From contig BJOX01000196.1 in the NCBI GenBank assembly GCA_009731375.1, positions 175,146 to 225,245 on the forward strand: DNA of 50,100 bases, read 5' to 3'. The DNA comes from Paulinella micropora. Its lineage: Eukaryota; Cercozoa; Imbricatea; Euglyphida. Below are positions 43,473 through 50,100 of the stretch, in pieces (the stretch's first letter is position 1; the number at the start of each line of letters is the position of its first letter). The notes under the pieces are model-generated. The model saw only the letters and a list, made by a program, of their open reading frames with translations. It was not told the origin of the DNA and ran no database searches. The translations under genes were made by a program, and so were the position numbers.

Positions 43473-43559
43473 TATGCGGCGCGCCATATTTGACGTGTTT
43501 TGCGGGCTCGCCGGCCCGGTTCGCCCGCAAAACACGTCAAATTTGTGGCTAGCCGCATA
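43473..43559. repeat. 87-bp inverted repeat
   Basis: Outer arms TATGCGGC/GCCGCATA. Inner arms ATTTGACGTGTTTTGCGGGC and its exact complement around TCGCCGGCCCGGTTC. Could be a small MITE or a hairpin. Confidence 0.85.
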
Positions 43560-43639
43560 ATATACTATATTGAGTCCTACCTTGTGCATATTGGACGACA
43601 GATGCATCAGAGAGATAATATTGATATTGTTGATCCAGA

Positions 43640-43679
43640 GACCAAAACTGCGCCCAAAGGAGCATGGATACAACTGACA

Positions 43680-43724
<45 letters not shown>

Positions 43725-43758
43725 CCCAAAGGAGCATGGATGGAATAGAAACCTATGT

Positions 43759-43815
<57 letters not shown>

Positions 43816-43851
43816 CCCAAAGGAGCACGGATGGAATAGAAACCTATGTAT

Positions 43852-43884
<33 letters not shown>

Positions 43885-43993
43885 GTAAACTGGGCCCAAA
43901 GGAGCACGGATGGAATAGAAACCTATGTATTATATATATATATATATATCTAAACTGGGCCCAAAGGAGCATGGATGGAATAGAAACCTACGG

Positions 43994-44032
<39 letters not shown>

Positions 44033-44061
44033 GGCCCAAAGGAGCATGGATGGAACAGACA

Positions 44062-44105
<44 letters not shown>

Positions 44106-44563
44106 AACTGGGCCCAAAGGAGTATGGATGGAATAGAAACCTATGTGTTACAAATATATATATATATAAATAAACTGGGGCCAAAGGAGCATGGATGGAA
44201 TAGAAACCTATGTATTATATAATACATGTAAACTGGGCCAGAGGAGAATGGATGGAATACAGACCTACGTGCTCTATATATATATATATATATACATATA
44301 TATATGTGTATATATATGTATGTATATATATATAATATAAGTATTATATATATAAATATATATATATAACATATAAACTGGGCCTAGAGGAGCATGGATG
44401 GAATGAGGACCTATGTACTATATATATATATGTATATATATATATATACATACATACATTCATACATACATATATATATATATAATATATATAATACATA
44501 TAAACTGGGCCAGAGGAGCATGGATGGAATACAGACCTACGTGCTATATATATATATATATGC

Positions 44564-44596
<33 letters not shown>

Positions 44597-44844
44597 CATA
44601 TAATACATATAAACTGGGCCTAGAGGAGCATGGATAGAATGGGGACCTATGTACTATATGTATATATATATATATAATGTATACATATATATATATTATA
44701 TATATAAAGTGGGCCTAGCGGAGCATGGATGGAATGGAGACCTATGTACTATATATATATATATACATATATGTAAAGTGGGCCCTGGATGGAATAGAGA
44801 CCTATGTACTATATGTATATAATATACATACACACACAAATATA

Positions 44845-44881
<37 letters not shown>

Positions 44882-44928
44882 GTGGGCCCAGAGGAGCATA
44901 GATGGAACAGAGACCTATGTACTATATG

Positions 44929-45006
<78 letters not shown>

Positions 45007-45050
45007 AAGTGGGCCCAGAGGAGCATGGATGGAATAGAGACATATGGACG

Positions 45051-45103
<53 letters not shown>

Positions 45104-45120
45104 GTATATATAGCAAATAC
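43640..45120. repeat. Composite satellite, ~45-bp module + (TA)n, about 16 copies
   Basis: AAACTGGGCCCAAAGGAGCA + TGGATGGAATAGAAACCTATGTA recurs between (TA)n tracts. Later copies drift to AAAGTGGGCCCAGAGGAGCA. One interval has (CA)n. Confidence 0.9.
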
Positions 45121-45168
45121 ATACACACACATACATGCACAGGCGTCCTGTGCATCATATACATTATA

Positions 45169-45199
<31 letters not shown>

Positions 45200-45289
45200 T
45201 GTGTGTATACATTATATGTTTACGTACGTATTTGTATGAATGGATATATATGCTATGTGTGCGTGTTTGTGCGTGCTCACAATGATACC

Positions 45290-45292
45290 ACT

Positions 45293-45358
<66 letters not shown>

Positions 45359-45359
45359 G

Positions 45360-45394
<35 letters not shown>

Positions 45395-45414
45395 GCTACT
45401 GCTACTAGTAAAAA

Positions 45415-45445
<31 letters not shown>

Positions 45446-45550
45446 AATAATACCAATGATGATGATGATGATGATGATGATAATACTAATACTAATACTA
45501 ATAATAATAATGATAATAATAATAATCATAATGATAATAATAATAATAGC

Positions 45551-45618
<68 letters not shown>
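45290..45618. repeat. (ACT)n, (GAT)n and (AAT)n trinucleotide tracts
   Basis: Consecutive trinucleotide arrays with little unique sequence. Confidence 0.95.
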
Positions 45619-45621
<3 letters not shown>

Positions 45622-46105
45622 ATATCTGAGGCGTACTGATGCAGCTAATGGCATATCCTCAACGGACATAAGCCTCCAATACCCTTGTTCGAGGTCCTCC
45701 ACCCCCCCGTGTCAGTCTCTCGCCTGATGATCGGGGCCACCGATGGAGCTCCTGAGGGCAAGACTGCACTAAGCCGAGGTTATTCCGCAGTCCCAGCAAC
45801 CTCTTGCAAGACGTCACCGAATGTGCAAGTGCATACACCAAGCGCGGTTGCTAGAGCTGCCTCGAAACCCCACCCATAACAATCTGGTGTCTGCTGGGTC
45901 CTGGGCTATCAACCAGCATATGCGGAGTTTAAGATCTTTTACGCGCGCAACGACCCTCCTCCCCAGCATCTACCACCAAAGGGTTATGAGTTGGCGTCAC
46001 AGTTTAACGCCTTGAGGCCATTGGGCTGGAACTCTGTTTAGCAAGTGTGACTAGGTTTTTTCATCGGGATTTCCCTCAAATATGTCACAGTCAACACTCC
46101 AAGGC
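45619..46105. other. Unique island between satellites
   Basis: About 490 bp without repeats. Short frames exist on both strands but none is convincing. Confidence 0.6.
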
Positions 46106-46115
46106 AGATTTACTA

Positions 46116-46174
<59 letters not shown>

Positions 46175-46516
46175 CAAGAACAGCAACAACAGCAACACCA
46201 ACACCAACACCACCAACATCATCAACATCATCAACATCATCAACATCATCACATCATTAACATAATTAAACCTTGCCCCATACCGAGAGTGCGGCTATCT
46301 GGCACATGTCTCGACAGCAACAGCAACAACAACAACAACAACAACCACTACCAACACTACCACCATTATCATCATCATCATCACCATCACCACCACCATC
46401 ACCACCACCCACCACTACCAACACTACCACCATCATCATTATCATCACTATCATCATCATCAATCTTTGCATATATCTACCGCAAGTGCACCTATCTGGC
46501 ACATGTCTCGACAACG

Positions 46517-46570
<54 letters not shown>

Positions 46571-46679
46571 TCACCACCACCATCACCACCACCACCACCA
46601 CCAAATATCATCATCATCGTCATCCATCTTCGCATATATATACCGCCAGCGCGCCCATCTGACACAGGTCTCGACAACG

Positions 46680-46726
<47 letters not shown>

Positions 46727-46869
46727 ATTACCACCACCAACACCACCACACCACCAACACCATCACCATCACCACCATCATCATCATAATCATCATCATC
46801 GTCATCCATCTTCGCATATATATACCGCCAGCGCGCCCATCTGACACAGGTCTCACAACGACAACAACG

Positions 46870-46904
<35 letters not shown>

Positions 46905-47051
46905 ATTACCACCACCAACACCACCACACCACCAACACCATCACCACCATCACCACCATCATCATCATAATCATCATCATCGTCATCCATCTTCGCATAT
47001 ATATACCGCCAGCGCGCCCATCTGACACAGGTCTCGACAACGACAACAACG

Positions 47052-47097
<46 letters not shown>

Positions 47098-47165
47098 GAT
47101 CACCACCACCAACACCACCAACACCACCACCACCACATCATCATAATCATCAATATCATCATCAA

Positions 47166-47229
<64 letters not shown>

Positions 47230-47255
47230 GCCAGTGCGGCCATCTGACACAGGTC
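46106..47255. repeat. Composite satellite, (AAC)n/(ACC)n/(ATC)n with ~40-bp module
   Basis: The module ACCGCCAGCGCGCCCATCTGA + CACAGGTCTCGACAACGAC recurs near 46290 and 46483 (variants), 46643, 46825, 47007 and 47226. The last three intervals give a ~183-bp period. An (AAT)n tract leads in, and (TA)n lies at 47166-47226. Confidence 0.9.
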
Positions 47256-47385
47256 TCGACAGCAGCTTCGGGTAAAGACACCTAACCAAACAACTAGCCA
47301 CACCACACAAACATATAGATAGATAGATAGATAGATATGTTTGGACTATCAGCTCTGTATATCCGAAGACATAGGCATCCATTCC

Positions 47386-47444
<59 letters not shown>

Positions 47445-47469
47445 GGATAGATAGGTCGATAGATAGGTC

Positions 47470-47501
<32 letters not shown>

Positions 47502-47838
47502 TCTCGACAGCAGCTCGGGTAAAGACGCCTAACCAAACAATTAGCCACACCACACAAACAGATAGATAGATAGATATATATAGATAGATAGATAGATAGA
47601 TAGATATGTTTGATCTATCAGCTCTGCATATCCGAAGACATAGGCAACCATTCCGATAGATAGATAGATGGATAGATAGATAGATAGATGGATAGATGGA
47701 CAGATAGATGGATAGATAGATGGATAGATAGATAGATGGATGGATAGATAGATAGATAGATAGATAGATAAGATAAGATAAATAGATCAATATGATAAAT
47801 AGATCGACAAGATAGATAGATAGATAGATAGATAGATT

Positions 47839-47886
<48 letters not shown>

Positions 47887-48516
47887 CAGATATTTGGTCT
47901 ATCAGCGCTGCATATCCGAGGACATAGGCATGGCCGGTTAGACTATCTCNNNNNNNNNNNNNNNNNNNNNNNNNNNNNNNNNNNNNNNNNNNNNNNNNNN
48001 NNNNNNNNNNNNNNNNNNNNNNNNNNNNNNNNNNNNNNNNNNNNNNNNNNNNNNNNNNNNNNNNNNNNNNNNNNNNNNNNNNNNNNNNNNNNNNNNNNNN
48101 NNNNNNNNNNNNNNNNNNNNNNNNNNNNNNNNNNNNNNNNNNNNNNNNNNNNNNNNNNNNNNNNNNNNNNNNNNNNNNNNNNNNNNNNNNNNNNNNNNNN
48201 NNNNNNNNNNNNNNNNNNNNNNNNNNNNNNNNNNNNNNNNNNNNNNNNNNNNNNNNNNNNNNNNNNNNNNNNNNNNNNNNNNNNNNNNNNNNNNNNNNNN
48301 NNNNNNNNNNNNNNNNNNNNNNNNNNNNNNNNNNNNNNNNNNNNNNNNNNNNNNNNNNNNNNNNNNNNNNNNNNNNNNNNNNNNNNNNNNNNNNNNNNNN
48401 NNNNNNNNNNNNNNNNNNNNNNNNNNNNCTTGCTCTCTCTCTCTCACCTAGTATCAGCCCCAACACGGCGTTTCCGATCACTGCTCCTGCTGTGTTGGCA
48501 AAGGGAAGCACCCCCC

Positions 48517-48563
<47 letters not shown>

Positions 48564-48609
48564 CCCTGGCAAGCAGTAAATAGATAGAGATGGATAGATG
48601 AATCGGTCC

Positions 48610-48673
<64 letters not shown>

Positions 48674-48804
48674 GTCTGTCTATCTGTCTGTCTGTCTGTC
48701 TATCCATCTATCTAATCTACCTACCTATCTACCTACCTATCTACCTACCTATCCATCCATCCATCCATCCATCCATCCATCCATCTATCTATCTATCTCT
48801 CTAC

Positions 48805-48889
<85 letters not shown>

Positions 48890-49039
48890 AATCACTGCCA
48901 CTGCTGTAGAAACGAAAGGGAAGCGATATATATATATATAGATAGATAGATAGATAGATATATATAGATGGATGGATAGATAGATAGATAGATAGGTAGA
49001 TAGATAGATAGATAGATAGATAGATATAGATAGATAGAT

Positions 49040-49083
<44 letters not shown>

Positions 49084-49098
49084 CAGCTGTTGATACAG
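47256..49098. repeat. (GATA)n/(TATC)n arrays with module TGTTTGGACTATCAGCTCTG
   Basis: The ~55-bp module containing TATCAGCTCTG.ATATCCGAAGACATAGGCA occurs near 47338, 47608 and 47892, and again outside the array near 49839. The gap 47950-48428 interrupts. TATC orientation runs at 48608-48890 and GATA on both sides. Confidence 0.9.
47950..48428. other. Assembly gap (479 N)
   Basis: Unresolved bases inside simple repeats. Confidence 1.
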
Positions 49099-49385
49099 CA
49101 GCAATGACCTCGCTACTGCTCATTACGTCAAGTTATGTCCCTTCTACACCACCCAGATTTCCCGGTGCTGGGTGTGAAAGTGCCCCCTTCCCCCCCCCAC
49201 CCCAAGCCAGGCCTTTCAGGAAGCGCAACTCAGATGGTGGCACCAGAAACCGGGAATTCCGGGTGGTGCAGAACGGCCCTTGGGAAGAGCCCAAATGACT
49301 TTGGCATGCTGCTTGGCGTTGTCGGTGATTTCTGAGCGGTTTTTTTAAACCTTGTACAAAGCTTTTGGGAAAAGCCCGTACAGAG
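49099..49385. other. Unique spacer
   Basis: Mixed sequence with a C8 run at ~49190; no gene supported. Confidence 0.6.
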
Positions 49386-49722
<337 letters not shown>

Positions 49723-50100
49723 GAACGAGGGCACTAACATAAGTCTTTGACATCAAAATTGCTTGAAAAATAATTGGTTTAACTTCTTACTCATAGTCCT
49801 TAAGTGCTCTTATGTACCAAAGGTAGGTAGGTAGAAGATATGTTTGGGCTATCAGCTCTGCATATCCAAAAACATAGACATCAATTCCACCACGCCGCCA
49901 GTTGGCGACTGGTAGACAGATGAGATGTCGCAAAGGAATGTAGTCCTTGCAAAGGAACGCAGTTTCACATCAAACAATAATTTGTGTACTGTGCATGTGT
50001 CCGGGATGGGAATCACGGGTAGACTGTGTTCTGGAAAAAGAAGAGGAGGAAGGACGTTGAAGAAAAAGGCAATCTAGGAATGGAGAGTGGGAGGATAAGG
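49723..50100. other. Unique sequence, right edge
   Basis: Contains one diverged copy of the TATCAGCTCTG module (about 49839-49890), then unique sequence. No gene supported. Confidence 0.6.

Overview
The window is nuclear DNA of a eukaryote. It contains GT-AG introns, AATAAA poly(A) signals, an LTR retrotransposon with intact ends, and very dense simple repeats. I cannot name the species; a repeat-rich protist or alga is my best guess. Several left-half genes (an RNA polymerase second-subunit homologue, F-box/LRR, a C..C..CH Zn-motif protein, HNH nuclease, Sel1, deubiquitinase) are the mixture often seen in giant viruses or their hosts, so integrated viral DNA is possible but not shown.

Layout. 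1-2.2 kb: F-box/leucine-rich-repeat coding on the minus strand, split by a microsatellite island. 2.2-3.7 kb: a hairpin-bearing ~330-bp repeat array. 4.1-7.6 kb: one long plus-strand gene ending in an acidic tract and a small Zn motif. 8.5-11.9 kb: GC-rich, minus-strand, very divergent RPB2-like gene. 11.95-14.4 kb: C-terminal part of a USP-type deubiquitinase with introns, head-to-head with the RPB2-like gene; both lack their 5' parts. 14.9-18.2 kb: a 151-bp satellite, a 19-bp minisatellite and a higher-order array of ~300-bp foldback elements. 18.2-19.6 kb: secreted Asp-box propeller protein. 20.2-20.9 kb: intact Sel1-repeat protein. 22.2-24.8 kb: HNH-nuclease gene. ~25.9-26.2 kb: end of a piggyBac-like transposase. 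26.3-33.8 kb: full-length Ty1/copia element on the minus strand (311-bp LTRs, 5-bp target duplication). 35-50 kb: almost wholly composite satellites in which short unique modules are reiterated between (GATA)n, (GA)n, (GTAA)n, (TA)n and (AAC)n tracts.

The most interesting observation is shared by nearly all older genes. Their reading frames are broken about 23 times, and almost every break lies in a 4-50 nt segment bounded by a short direct repeat. Conceptually removing one repeat copy plus the spacer restores the frame or deletes the in-frame stop, and joins sensible protein sequence. The segments are not GT-AG introns in any register. They are absent from the young copia element and the Sel1 gene. 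They may be duplication or templated-insertion scars in decaying genes, or segments removed from DNA or RNA or bypassed in translation; the sequence alone cannot decide.
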